From Symbiodinium kawagutii (Eukaryota > Sar > Dinophyceae > Suessiales > Symbiodiniaceae), in the NCBI GenBank assembly GCA_009767595.1, contig VSDK01002138.1, positions 605,138-669,137 on the forward strand: a stretch of 64,000 bases of DNA, read 5' to 3'. Shown here in pieces: positions 53,994 through 64,000 of the stretch (positions are counted from its first letter, which is position 1; each line of letters begins with the position of its first letter). Below the pieces are notes generated by a model that was given only the letters and a program-made list of their open reading frames with translations, had not been told where the DNA came from and ran no database searches. Both the position numbers and the translations under genes were made by a program.

Positions 53994-54414
53994 CTGAGTA
54001 GTGTTCAAGCATTTGCACCCCAGTTTCGTTGAAGCTTTTGAAACTCAGACCAAAGGTTTTTGGAATATTTGCCCCACCCTGAACAAAGCACCCACGACAT
54101 CAAAAAATATGATGTGACACGCTGGTTCGCCCAAACCTACAAATCTTGAATTGGTCAAGCATGTGCTTGGGGCATTTTGCTGGAAGCGAACTCAAGGTAT
54201 CAAGCTGGTTCAATTGCAACTCCTAACAGATTGCCCCTCCATCTCTCCAAATCAAAAAAACTACTGAATGATGTGACACCTAAAATATCAAGACTGACTT
54301 GACTCAGTGTCAATGCTCATCTTTGTTGACGTTCAATTGCCACGTCTTTTGGGTTTCACTGCATCTTGCAAAGTCCTCAGCGCAACATCTCATCGTGTTG
54401 TCTGGGCCCTGCAC

Positions 54415-54495
54415 CGCTGCTCTCGCCTCTGCAATTGTAGAACTCCATGCTTCCACCCAACTGCGACAAATCCTTGTCGACCCACAGGCCGCCAC
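54415..54495 (-). CDS. Gene B: beta-helix rung exon 4
   Basis: 81 nt, acceptor CTTTGCCGAG, donor AGCG followed by GTGCAGGG, phase 1-1. The rung is GGLWVDKDLSQLGGSMEFYN, then CRGESS. Confidence 0.7.
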
Positions 54496-54819
54496 CTCGG
54501 CAAAGCCAAAGCATCTCGACCCCAGTGTTGGCTGAAGCAATTGAAAGTTTGACAAGAAGTCTTTTGGGATGCTTGCCCCCGCCTGAACAAATCAGATTCA
54601 ACATCGCAAAAAAATTTGGCGCGCCTCTAAAGACAACAAAAAGGAAACGCCGGTGAAACAGCGGGCGAAATATGACGTGATACATTGGTTGGCCACAGCC
54701 TGCAAATCTTGAGTTGGTCAAATGCTTGAAAAGGAAGAAAGCGAAAGCCTGGTTTTTGAAAGTTGATTTTTTTCCTGCGGTCTCTTGTAAGAATTGTAGT
54801 AGAGGTAGAGAAGCAGCTT

Positions 54820-55788
54820 GATGGACACATACTATCGGAAAGGGACGGCCTGGGTGGGAGGCCATAGTTCCAGGTTTGTGCATCTGGCTGCATGCTTGGG
54901 GTCAATCATGATGCCTGTCTTTTTCCAGACCTGGGGAAAAGAGTTTCTGCTGACAAGCCGTCAAGGCGCTGCAAGTTCTGCAACATCTTCACCCCAACCA
55001 CTCTGCGGATCTTTCACCAGAAAAAAAGCAAGCCGAGCGAAGAATGCCAACAAAAATGACAAACTCGGCTTTACCCAGAAACCCTGGGAAGCCAAGCGCG
55101 CAAACGCGGACAAGACAAAGAATTTCTTCACGCAGGTTCTCAACGCATGTTGCCACAAGGACCTAGGTAAACAGTAAGAGCAACGCTGAGGGAACACTTC
55201 GACAATACAATGGACAGGATAGACCTGAGACCTTGCACAGCACAGTCAGCCAAAGATCTCGTTGCATGCTTGGAGTCACTCACCATGGGTATGTATCAAG
55301 AGTTGGAGGTATTTGTGAAGCAATTGGCTTTATTCAGTTGAATCTCTAAACTATGACCATAGGCAAGCGCAAAAGAAACCTGAACCGTCACAAGCTCGAG
55401 CAAACCTTGGATTGCTTGGTCGCCGAGACTATGCAGTTTGAAATATGGCAGAAATTGCGATTGTACAATACCATTGCTTTTTCGGAATCTTGTTTGGATC
55501 AAGTCAATGGAAAAACTTCTACAAAACATGTGCTGATATGTGTCATTTCTGTTGCAGGCTAAGGCGAGATGATCTTCGCCATGCTGTAATTTTGTTGGGC
55601 TGTTTGTTTTCACGATTCTAATGGAATGGATTGTTTCATTACTGTGTCATTGATTTCGCACGGCATGAAGGTTTTTGAAACGCTGGTGTTGTAAGCATCT
55701 TTCGGTCCGCGTCGGTAACGTATATCGACGCATCTGTAAGTTTTGCATTTGGGCAGACATGAGATTTGCATATTTTTTTCTCTCTCTC

Positions 55789-55825
<37 letters not shown>

Positions 55826-56340
55826 CTCTCGCTCTCACGCTGTCTGTGCATCGCCAACATGCTTGCATTTATGTAGATGTCTGCACGCATTGCGTATGAA
55901 TATGTAGCGTCCTGTGATACGAGAATGTCTTGTAAGAAAGCATGCCTCTCAATCATTCTTGGTTGGAATGTGTGCCTGCTGTGCCAGAACTGTTAGAAAA
56001 TACGGCTGTCTGAATGGCAAGCCTTTTAGGTGGATCCATTTACTTGAGCTGTGCAACAGACATGCCTTGTCATGACGCGCGCGCCTGCGTCGGGCATATG
56101 TTTTCTAACGGGGTAGTTCTCATGCTGTTGTATGTGATTGAAGCGTATGGGATCACAACTTGGGGACACGTTTGACCATTGACACTTGACAAATCCTGCC
56201 AGCAACCCTGCTGTTGTACGGAGGCCCTGTCACAACCCAATGGTTTAGCCCATGAAAAATCTTTCGCACCAACCTCATTTCGACCGCTCTGGGTTTGCAC
56301 AACCAAAATTATCCAGCAACCGCAACGGAGACATACGATC
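54820..56340. other. Gene B intron-like region; (CT)n microsatellite inside
   Basis: The rung repeats are absent here. A charged plus frame at 54.9-55.18 kb (KKASRAKNANKNDKLGF) and its Phe/Leu-rich minus shadow are both open; neither is convincing. A (CT)n run spans about 55.78-55.83 kb. Confidence 0.45.
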
Positions 56341-56389
56341 AATCATATACACGACATACACATAAAAGACACAGCACATCCACTGACCT

Positions 56390-56570
56390 GATGCACAAGC
56401 TCTTTGCACAGCCAGGCACAGGTGGACCAGGAGAGAATCGACATCCCACCGTCACCCATTTGCCTGATGGTAGGCGCGGAAAAAGGATCCAAAAACACGA
56501 CCCAATCACAACCCGAGTTCGCGATTTTGAGCTTTTTAGTCAACGCTGCACGCGCGTAGAAACCCACGTG
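56390..56570 (-). CDS. Possible exon in gene B span
   Basis: A minus frame reads KKLKIANSGCDWVVFLDPFS then APTIRQMGDGGMSILSWSTC and AWLCKELVHQVSG. Composition looks like a globular protein, but the complement is open too and splice sites are not clear. Confidence 0.25.
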
Positions 56571-57039
56571 TGTTTTGAACATGTGTTTCCACAGCCTTTT
56601 TGCCGCAACTGTTTGTTGGTGATGTTCATGTCAATTTTTGTGATTTTGCATTGTGTTTTACAGCATTTTCTGCTTTGAGACATCTTGCCTTGCAGATCAT
56701 CGGATACATGATGTTGATTTTACGGATTTCTCAGTTTTTTGTTGGGCTTCTTTTGATAATTTTGTACACCAAAGTCATTTTGTGGATACATGTTCATGAT
56801 TTCAAAGCATTCAACTTAGATGACATGTCGATGCCTCGGTTGTGGGAAGACTGGCCATAGACTTGACAGCGGCTCATCCCCAGCGGCACTGGAAATCAAG
56901 AGGCTCCGGAATCTTCTGGGGAATAAATTCCGTGTGGGAGCTAGAGCGGTTCCTGGAAAACAGTGTGTGAAGAAGGGTCAAAATAAAACGAGGACATAAA
57001 AAGCCTACACAGTGAAGGAGGTCAAAAAGAATCATTTCA

Positions 57040-57240
57040 AACGACGATAGACGACCCCACCCCATCCCCAACGTAGCATCAACTTGGCGTGCACATGCAC
57101 ATCAACGGTAACATCCCAACCCACCCCACCCCATCCCCAAGGGCATGAACTTAGCGTGCACGTCCACATGAACGTTAACACCCTACCCCAAAACACCCGA
57201 CCCCATCTCCACCCCATCCCCACCCCAAGAGCATAACGTT
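57040..57240. repeat. C-rich direct repeats
   Basis: CACCCCATCCCCAA followed by ...ACTTAGCGTGCACGTCCACATGAACGTTAAC recurs two to three times at ~65-bp spacing. Confidence 0.7.
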
Positions 57241-57571
57241 TACGAAACGCTGTGGGTTTCTGTGCGCGTGCCAGGTTTTAGACAGCCACCACCCCCCACA
57301 CCCCTCTTCTCACTTCGTTCGGAGATCACAGGGTAGCCTAGCCTGTCGGCTGGCTTTCGTAATATGCTTGAGGCATGTTCTGGAAGCCAAATGAAAATCT
57401 CAAACTAGTTCAGTTAGAACTCTAAACGAGTTGTCGCTCCAAAGCACAAAATCTAACCCACATTGCACGAAAGGTCATCATTGTTCAAGTTCAATTGCCA
57501 CGTCTTTTGGGCTTCAGCGCATTTTGCAAGTCCTGAGCCCCACATCTCATGCTGTCGTCTGGGCTCAACAC

Positions 57572-57649
57572 CCCATTGGCTGCTGCAGTTGTAGAACTCC
57601 ATGCTTCCACCCTGCTGCAACAAATCCTTGTCAACGTACAGGCCGCCGC
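57572..57649 (-). CDS. Gene B: beta-helix rung exon 3
   Basis: 78 nt, acceptor CGTTGCTCAG, donor ATGGG followed by GTGTTGAG, phase 1-1. The rung is GGLYVDKDLLQQGGSMEFYN, then CSSQW. Exon and flanks are nearly identical to 58110-58190. Confidence 0.7.
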
Positions 57650-58109
57650 CTGAGCAACGTCAAAGCATGTCGATCCCAGTTCGGCTGAAGCCTTTGAAAC
57701 TTAGACCAAAGGCTTTTTGGAATACTTGCGCAAACCCGAACAAATGACATGCAACATCAAAAAATCATGTGCATCCAAGAAGGCACGGGAGAGCAAGTGC
57801 TGGTGAAACAGCCGGGAAAAAATGATGTAACGGGGTGGTTGGCCCAAACCTACAAGTCTTGAGTGGGTCAGCCATACGCTGGAGGCATGCACTGGAAGCG
57901 AACTCCGAGTGTCAAGCTTGTTCGATTGCAACTCCAAACAAATGATCCAGAAGAACTGTAGAATAACTTGGCAGCTAAAGTATCAGGACTGACTTGAGGC
58001 AATGCGAAGGGTATCTTTGTTTAAGGTCCAATTGCCACGTCTTTTGGGCTTCAGTGCATCTTGCAAATTCCTGAGCCCCACATCTCATCCTGTCCTTGAG
58101 GCTCCACAC

Positions 58110-58190
58110 CCCACTCGCTGCTGCTGCAGTTGTAGAACTCCATGCTTCCACCCTGCTGCAACAAATCCTTGTCAACGTACAGGCCGCCGC
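58110..58190 (-). CDS. Gene B: beta-helix rung exon 2
   Basis: 81 nt, acceptor CGTTGCTCAG, donor GTGGG followed by GTGTGGAG, phase 1-1. The rung is GGLYVDKDLLQQGGSMEFYN, then CSSSEW. In a parallel beta-helix the GGG turn, the hydrophobic L-x-V strand, the GGxM turn and the FxNC strand would stack rung upon rung, with the Cys and Asn forming ladders. Confidence 0.72.
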
Positions 58191-58511
58191 CTGAGCAACG
58201 TCAAAGCATGTCGATCCCAGTTCGGCTGAAGCCTTTGAAACTTAGACCAAAGGTTTTTTGGAATACTTGCGCAAACCCGAACAAATGACATGCAACATCA
58301 AAAAATTCCCGGTGGAGCCGTGGAGGATTGTGGTGAGAAATTTGTGATGTACATCAACGTACATCTAAGAAAGCAGAATCCGGCAAACCTCATGCCAATG
58401 CAGCGCTTGACTTCATGGCCAATGCTAAGAAATGGTTTGCGCTCTCTCATTGCCAACCCAGCCCTACTCCACCACGGCCCAACATCTCATCCTGTCCTTG
58501 GGGCTCCACAC

Positions 58512-58589
58512 CGGTCCTTCCGCTGCTGCAGTTGTTGAAGTTCATAGTTCCACCGTGATGCGATATCTGGCTCACATGCAGGCAGCCGC
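58512..58589 (-). CDS. Gene B: beta-helix rung exon 1
   Basis: 78 nt, acceptor GGCACTGCAG, donor ACCG followed by GTGTGGAG, phase 1-1. The rung is GGCLHVSQISHHGGTMNFNN followed by CSSGRT. It is the most upstream member of the array, related to exon 16. Confidence 0.68.
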
Positions 58590-58999
58590 CTGCAGTGCCG
58601 GTTGCAGAGGGAAACTGCGACCAGAGAAGATTGAAGAACCTCTAAGGCACCGATATGCACTCATAACATGCAATATCGAATCAAACGACCAAGTTGGAAC
58701 CCCCTCAAACCTGCTCGGGCCCTCCCACCTTGTCCAAGTTCGTCATCCTGCAATCACAGAGGAGAAACAACAATAATTTTGGGAGGGTTGCATTTAGACT
58801 CAATAAAAAAAAACATTCAACTAAGCATCAGCATCCCTTAGATCATCCTAATCCTGATCATCAAAACATAATCATACATCCATTAGGTCATTAGGATTTT
58901 ATATTTAACGATTTTTTCTTATCACTCAGCGTCACCTCTTTTTTTTCCAAACTCTTGACCTTCACAGTAAAATGAGCGAAACAAAGAATACAGGTCTTG

Positions 59000-59251
59000 G
59001 GCCTTCTCGTTTGCATTGTGGCAGTTCTGGAAGCGAACGTTTCCAAGGACGGATGCATGCCCTTCAACGGTCACACAGGATCGCTGCAGGGCATGGGCTG
59101 CGCCGAAGCTAAGGCTGCCCTTCATCCGCAACGCTCCTGAACTGACATTGGACATCTGTGAGTTGTCACCAACGCTTCCAAGCCAACAAACGAAAGTGAA
59201 GCATGAGAAAACAAAAACGAAGCATAGCTTTACTTGACACATTAGTGACAT
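59000..59251 (-). CDS. Gene B: putative first exon with signal peptide
   Basis: The ORF starts with ATG at about 59251, with a second in-frame ATG three codons on. After the second ATG comes a classical signal peptide: short polar start (CQVK), hydrophobic core LCFVFVFSCFTFVCWLG, then polar SVGDNSQ. Next is RMKGSLSFGAAHALQRSCVT and EGHASVLGNVRFQNCHN, whose NVRFQNC is the xxFxNC strand of a beta-helix rung. So a secreted or surface beta-helix protein begins here and runs into the rung array on the same strand. The frame continues ~30 codons beyond before TGA, but the donor (possibly GC near GAGAAG/GCCCAAG) is unresolved. ATGTACATC-type trans-splice context was not recognised. Confidence 0.6.
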
Positions 59252-59259
59252 ATATCATT

Positions 59260-60300
59260 TAACTGCTACTTTGAAGCGATAATTGGGCGCAAAACTTATG
59301 GACTATATATCTTCTGCCTGCATTCTGCACGCAAATCAAACAAAGCAAATGTGCTCTGAGGATTGCCCCGAACGCTGTGTCAGGCGTCATCTTGACTCTC
59401 TGGAAGGCTGTTGCAATCTTTTTTAACCAAGTGTGAGACCCCATGACCAGTTGGATCCCTAGTTGATTCTCCGCAAATAGGAGAAGTGTAGTGGACACAC
59501 CTCAACTCATTGACCTTCCTACCAAGGTCCCCACAGGCCTTCAAAGATCAAGGGCGCCTCCAAGAAGACCTGTCCAGCTGCAACTTGACATCCTCACCTG
59601 CGTGACTTGGAGCTAGCACCCACTTTCAAGCATTACCCAGCCTGTGAACCGAGATCTCCGTGTACTGTGGAGCAGTCCTCTCATCAGCCGGGGACCGAAG
59701 CCACAATTGGCGTGGCGGATCATGACACGGTTGGCCAGAAAGCCTAACAAGAAGGATGTTCATCGATGTGTTCTGTTTCATATTTGATATGGTCTTGAGA
59801 ATGTTGAGCTTCTCTGCGTTCCTGCCAGGAGTGTACATTGGCAGCACATTTGAAAAAGGGCGAGTCGTAAGAAATGCATCCCTGTAATGTTCCGGTCACC
59901 TCAATCCCACCCTGACCATTCATCTTCAATACAGCTATCTTGCAAGAGAATGTCCAAACACCGACACAAGACCCGCAGTGATGCGGCTCAGTGATGCATC
60001 ATTCAAACACTAGAAACGTTGCAACGTTGCAGTTCAAGCGGCAAGATGAATTTGTCAACAGATTAAGCAAAAAGGATGTGATCTCATGTTGATTTGTTGA
60101 CAAAGCTTGAGAAGGGCAAGAGATTGGTGACAGTACAGCAGTGCAGACGGCAAAAGGATCCAATTGCAGCGAATGGAGATATGTCAGATGTTTTTGCAGG
60201 GGCACCTAAGCACCTTTCGACTAGAAACCAAACTGCTCTCAATCAACGTGTCGGGCGCAACCGAGCGTCAGTGAATTGCATCCACAAAAGAACGGCTGCA
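59260..60300. other. No supported gene
   Basis: Upstream of gene B; short contradictory ORFs only. No promoter element was recognised. Confidence 0.5.
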
Positions 60301-60309
60301 TCACGTGTC

Positions 60310-60410
60310 CTTGGAGAAGATCAGCTCCTCTTTGACCACCATTTTGCCCTTCACGTGCAGTATGCCTCCTTTACAGCTCTCGTTGCTCATGACCTCAACC
60401 AACGACAAGA
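60310..60410 (-). CDS. Possible beta-helix-like exon upstream of gene B
   Basis: A minus frame reads LSLVEVMSNESCKGGILHVK then GKMVVKEELIFSKDT before TGA. It matches the rung layout (NESC, GGILHVKG, ELIFSK), suggesting a relative of gene B or a further exon set. Splice sites are not clear and a plus frame is also open. Confidence 0.3.
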
Positions 60411-60825
60411 GGACAGCTACGATGCCCTTGCAACACAGAAGAAACACTTTACCCAAAGCATTTTATTCCATCCCATTGTTCATGGCAGCTACAAACACTT
60501 TATATTGATTGAAGACATAAACGTTGATACTCAAATCCATTTATGATTGTCTTTACATATATACATATTTTTTCTCATATTGAATGTATATTTAGTTTTT
60601 CATGTTGATTTACTTCTTTCCAAGCAGGGTCATCCAAGACTGAATCGGATCTTCCAAGACACTCTGCTCTTGGTATCAACAGGATTTTGCATGGGTTCCT
60701 GGCAAGTTGAAAAGGTCCAAACAGTCCCGTCACTTCTGCTTTGGCTTCAATTGGTCATGAACTCAAGTTGAAAATTCAAACTGATAAGTTCGGATGATAC
60801 ATAAATGAGGATAAAACATGATATT

Positions 60826-60965
60826 ATGACGATGGTTCATCAGGGTGGGAGGCAAATGTGTGATATTGCCGGTCCTCTCCCAACGTCGAGTTCTGGCGAG
60901 AGGAGGCATCGATGAAGGCTTCCGCACCGAAAGGATGAACCTCAGAGGCCAAGAGCGCCTGCTGT
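60826..60965 (-). CDS. Possible terminal exon of another minus-strand gene
   Basis: After acceptor TCTCACAG the frame reads QALLASEVHPFGAEAFIDAS then SRQNSTLGEDRQYHTFASHP and DEPSS before TAA, about 46 codons. Polar, G/C-rich coding style followed by an A/T-rich stretch fits a C-terminal exon with 3' UTR. The family is not recognised. Confidence 0.35.
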
Positions 60966-61859
60966 GAGACAAAACTGACTTTGGAACCACGGACCCATTC
61001 CACTCATGTGAGTTCCGCGTCGCGAATCCACCAAGAAACCACAAGTTGGTTGGGTTGTGGTTCAGGTGGCAAGCTGCTATGGAGTGCCTCGACTGGAAAT
61101 GAGTCAAACATCCAAAAGCATCTCTGCGATTTGACCAGCCATGTTCCACAACATGTCCCCTTCATGGACCAAAACACCGAATTCCAACCCCCCAAGTAAT
61201 GAGTTACGGCAAGCACTGTAGCACCATCAATGACCACAAGCACCATCAAGAAAGACCTTTGAATGAAAACGACACGGAAAACTATAGCACCCTGTTTCAT
61301 TCTGGTTTGAGTTTTCACATGCATAACACTCTGCGGGTCGTGCCTGACCCTTGCGGGAAACCTTCTGGTTTTCTCCAACCTACATTGAGGTGGGCACTGA
61401 GATGCAGCAAGGTCAGAGGGGAAGGATAGCACAAGTTAAACGCTTGGACCTGAGACCAAAATTTACATTAGAAGGAGTCCCAGAATTTCAACTAAAGACG
61501 TTGGAAGTGAGGGTTTTTTTTAAGACATATTTATCGACAATCCTTAATCTTTGATGTACACTATTCGCATTTTCTTGCTTCGACGCCAATTCCTCTTCTG
61601 TATCCATTTCAATGTGATTGTAGCCACGGACAGCTCTCAAAAGTTTCCAACATTGTGTTGCCACGCCCATGTCTCACAACGGTTTTACAGCAAAGACGTG
61701 CATTTTTACACACTTCAAACCAGCGGCCACTGGATCATCGCTGGCATGACCTGTACACTTGCCATGGTCAAGTCTGTCAAACCAAGGGTCAGAGTAAAAC
61801 AACATGGTGGGAGTACTAAATAGCACTACTAGATATGTGAACTTTCCCAGTAGCAAACC

Positions 61860-62107
61860 ACAGTCATTCGGCGCGCCTCTAGTTCAAACCTTCCAAGATC
61901 ATCTCGCAAAGCAGCGCCGTGAAGCACCAGGGCCACAGCAAGCGCTGGCAAACGCATGCTGCACTACATGGAAAGGAGATCCGCGAAGGACTAAGCGCGG
62001 ATGACAGACGACGCTGGACTGAAGCAGCTGGAGCCAAAGGTCAACATGCAACTGAACTGGCCACTGAACTCATGCAGCTGGGCTTGGCAACCGAAGAACC
62101 TCCTTGA
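61860..62107 (+). CDS. Possible plus-strand terminal exon
   Basis: Two plus frames join in style: FGAPLVQTFQDHLAKQRREA then, one frame over, HAALHGKEIREGLSADDRRR and TEAAGAKGQHATELATELMQ, LGLATEEPP before TGA. The composition is helical, charged and coding-like. An intervening short intron or a frameshift is needed to join them. The family is not recognised. Confidence 0.35.
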
Positions 62108-62119
62108 GTACCTGCTTTT

Positions 62120-63640
62120 CTGTGGTGCTCTGCCTATCACCACGAGTGAAAATGTATCATTTCAAGTGTCCTGTTTTTGCTGCCAAACAGTCAACCAATA
62201 AATTTTATCGATGTCAGTTTTGTCAAATGTTGGTCCACGCTGCTGTATGTCCAGTTCCTGTGCAAGTTTGTCCCAAGTTTAGATGTTAGCTGCCGAAAAC
62301 ACGGCTGCACCCATTGCATAAATCAAAACAACATCACTGCGCTCCACCAAATGTTCCCAATCTTAGTGACTTTGCAACAAGTTGGTTGTCCCAGGTTGTC
62401 CCAACATACCGCTGTCTCAAATTGTTTGGTAAATTTGATCAAGGTCCTGGTGGAGTCCAACTCTGGGCCTGCAACCAGCAGTTCGACTTTGTGGCAATGG
62501 AACGGTCAGTGCAGAGGCCGCTGTTTTGGCACCCGTCACAATCGCAAAAAAATCGGAAGACCGCATTTATTCAGCAAAAGGGCAGCAACAGAAGCCGACC
62601 AACGAGGGAAAACCATTTGAAAAAAATCCTTCAACGTGCCGTTTGCGCCGCACCACAAATGTAAATACCATTCGGAAACCAAAGTCAGAAGCTGCTCCTG
62701 GGTGGTTTTTGTTTGAATTGCCTAACCTTTTTTGCCGCCCCATTAGGAACTGAAACAAGCTGCTTGTAGAATGCCACCCGCAGCACAAAATGCATTTTGC
62801 GTTGGTTTGCACAAACATTTTTTTCGCAAACGGAAGCGCCAATTGCATGCTGTGCCTAGTTTCGGTGCTAAATGATCGGAACAAAAAAACAGCAAACAAT
62901 CACCAACGTTGCTAAAAGCCAAGAAATTCATCCCTCACCTTTTGGGGATCTCGTTTCAACGTACTTTGAATTCCAAGAAACCAAACACACAGTTCATAAT
63001 TTGCAGGCAACCATTTTACATTTGCATTGTGAAATACATCATATGAATGAATGTGAATACATTTTTTGTATGAATACACAAGGAAGAAATCAATGAGTGC
63101 ACATATGCATAATTGTTGGATGTGCAATTAAGTTTGAATGTTTTCAAACAACGAGAATGGATAAGCAAAACGTCAATGTATGTGAATGCATGTCCCTACA
63201 TGGAAAATGTATGAGCACATCTGTATATATGTATTGATGTGCATTTCAATGTCCATTTTTGTTTTCGACTGTTTAATGTCCATATGTGTGTTCTATTGTT
63301 TCATATGTATAAATATTTGTTTGTGAAAAAAATGCGTGTATACATACACTTAATCAACACATCTGTAACTATATGTGTATACAACAATGAAAATTTACTA
63401 TTTTGGTGAAACCAAATAAGATGTATATTTACAACTATACATGTGCATTTGTGTGTTTCAAAAGGGTTCTGCAAATGTAAACAAATGCAAGCACATGTCA
63501 ATATTTGCAAGTATATGTCTCTATACGTGTAAAATTTTTTTTATACACAAGTTTACGTATGTTTTCAAAAATGCAGATAAATCAACATTTTTTTGTCCGT
63601 TTACTTACACTTGCATTTGCACATGTGAAAACATGTACAA
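62120..63640. other. No supported gene; A/T-rich
   Basis: Many TGTATA, ACATATG and CAAATG variants in 63.0-63.6 kb; no coherent coding frame. Confidence 0.5.
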
Positions 63641-63651
63641 ACTACATGCGA

Positions 63652-64000
63652 ATACATACATACATACATACATACATACATACATACATACATACATACA
63701 TACAGACATACAGACATACAGACATACAGACATACAGACATACAGACATACAGACATACAGACATACAGACATACAGACATACAGACATACAGACATACA
63801 GACATACAGACATACAGACATACAGACAGACAGACAGACATACAGACATACAGACATACAGACATACAGACATACAGACATACAGACATACAGACATACA
63901 GACATACAGACATACAGACAGACAGACAGACAGACATACAGACAGACAGACAGACAGACATACAGACAGACAGACAGACAGACATACAGACAGACAGACA
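63652..64000. repeat. (CATA)n and (CATACAGA)n microsatellite, runs off the window
   Basis: Begins as CATA repeats, then an 8-bp ACATACAG register, then CAGA-rich units to the window edge. Minus frames give repetitive MSVCLYVC artefacts. Confidence 0.97.

Larger units (their letters stand above)
44600..59251 (-). other. Gene B beta-helix exon array (whole locus)
   Basis: The locus groups the putative signal-peptide exon and the rung exons. Each rung exon lies in a ~400-600-bp duplication unit whose intron parts are also conserved (TTTTTTTGGATACTTGCCCC and GTTGGCCCAAACATACAAGT on the plus strand). Tandem duplication of an exon with its introns therefore built the array. Phase 1-1 symmetry means any number of exons can be added, lost or skipped without a frameshift. 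The protein would be a long extracellular beta-helix, of the polymorphic-outer-membrane or pectin-lyase-like shape. Function is unknown; adhesion or recognition is a guess. Not every copy need be used. Confidence 0.6.

Noticed and set aside
63601-63985. MSVCLYVC repeat ORFs
   Set aside because: Translation of the CATACAGA microsatellite.
1-64000. Dinoflagellate spliced-leader gene or relict, rRNA, telomere repeat, CRISPR array
   Set aside because: I looked for CCATTTTGGCTCAAG and its complement, TTTAGGG arrays and regularly spaced direct repeats with unique spacers. None was found by eye; a computed search would be more reliable.

Overview
The window looks like nuclear DNA of a dinoflagellate (a Symbiodinium-like or related alga). 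The grounds are: few long open frames; short exons separated by introns that begin GT, GC or possibly GA and end AG; very large amounts of micro- and minisatellite DNA; and two dinoflagellate-type retroelements. This is inferred from style and content, since no rRNA, tRNA or spliced-leader gene was found to confirm it. A 114-base run of N shows that this is a draft scaffold.

Layout. Positions 1-4829 (minus strand) hold the 5' part of an apparently intact retroelement: a small one-TM ORF, a gag-like ORF, and a pol ORF that overlaps gag by ATGA and stays open to the left edge. Pol encodes a reverse transcriptase with a YVDN active site, a DIRS-like RNase H and a DNA-cytosine-methyltransferase-like domain. 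Positions 7.6-17.2 kb (minus) hold scattered exons of a host gene (gene A). Two of its exon junctions fit in phase, it has an EF-hand loop, and a three-exon block is duplicated in tandem. Three copies of a ~100-bp inverted-repeat element lie in or beside its introns. Positions 18.0-20.2 kb are pure tandem repeats (14-bp, 5/30-bp and 10-bp units).

Positions 22-59.3 kb (minus) probably hold one very large host gene (gene B). It begins with a signal-peptide exon near 59.25 kb. It continues as at least sixteen near-identical 75-84-nt phase-1 exons, each coding one ~27-residue rung of a right-handed beta-helix (GGGLxV...GGxMxFxNC), from 58.6 to 44.6 kb. Further rungs follow near 43 kb, a Cys-rich exon at 40.4 kb, and possible membrane exons at 25.5-22 kb. 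Most of the 44-58 kb block is this exon unit with its duplicated introns, interrupted by minisatellites at 46.5-48.2 kb. Whether all parts belong to one transcript cannot be proved from sequence alone.

Inside that span, 26.25-35.5 kb (minus) is a ~9-kb LINE-type retrotransposon. It has a zinc-ribbon/coiled-coil ORF1, then a long ORF with RNase H, APE-like endonuclease, reverse transcriptase and zinc fingers, followed in the -1 frame by a second methyltransferase-like domain. So two unrelated retroelements in one window both carry a PC-motif methyltransferase domain at or near the 3' end of their coding region. The remainder (59.3-64 kb) has a possible terminal exon on each strand and ends in a CATA/CAGA microsatellite that runs off the window.
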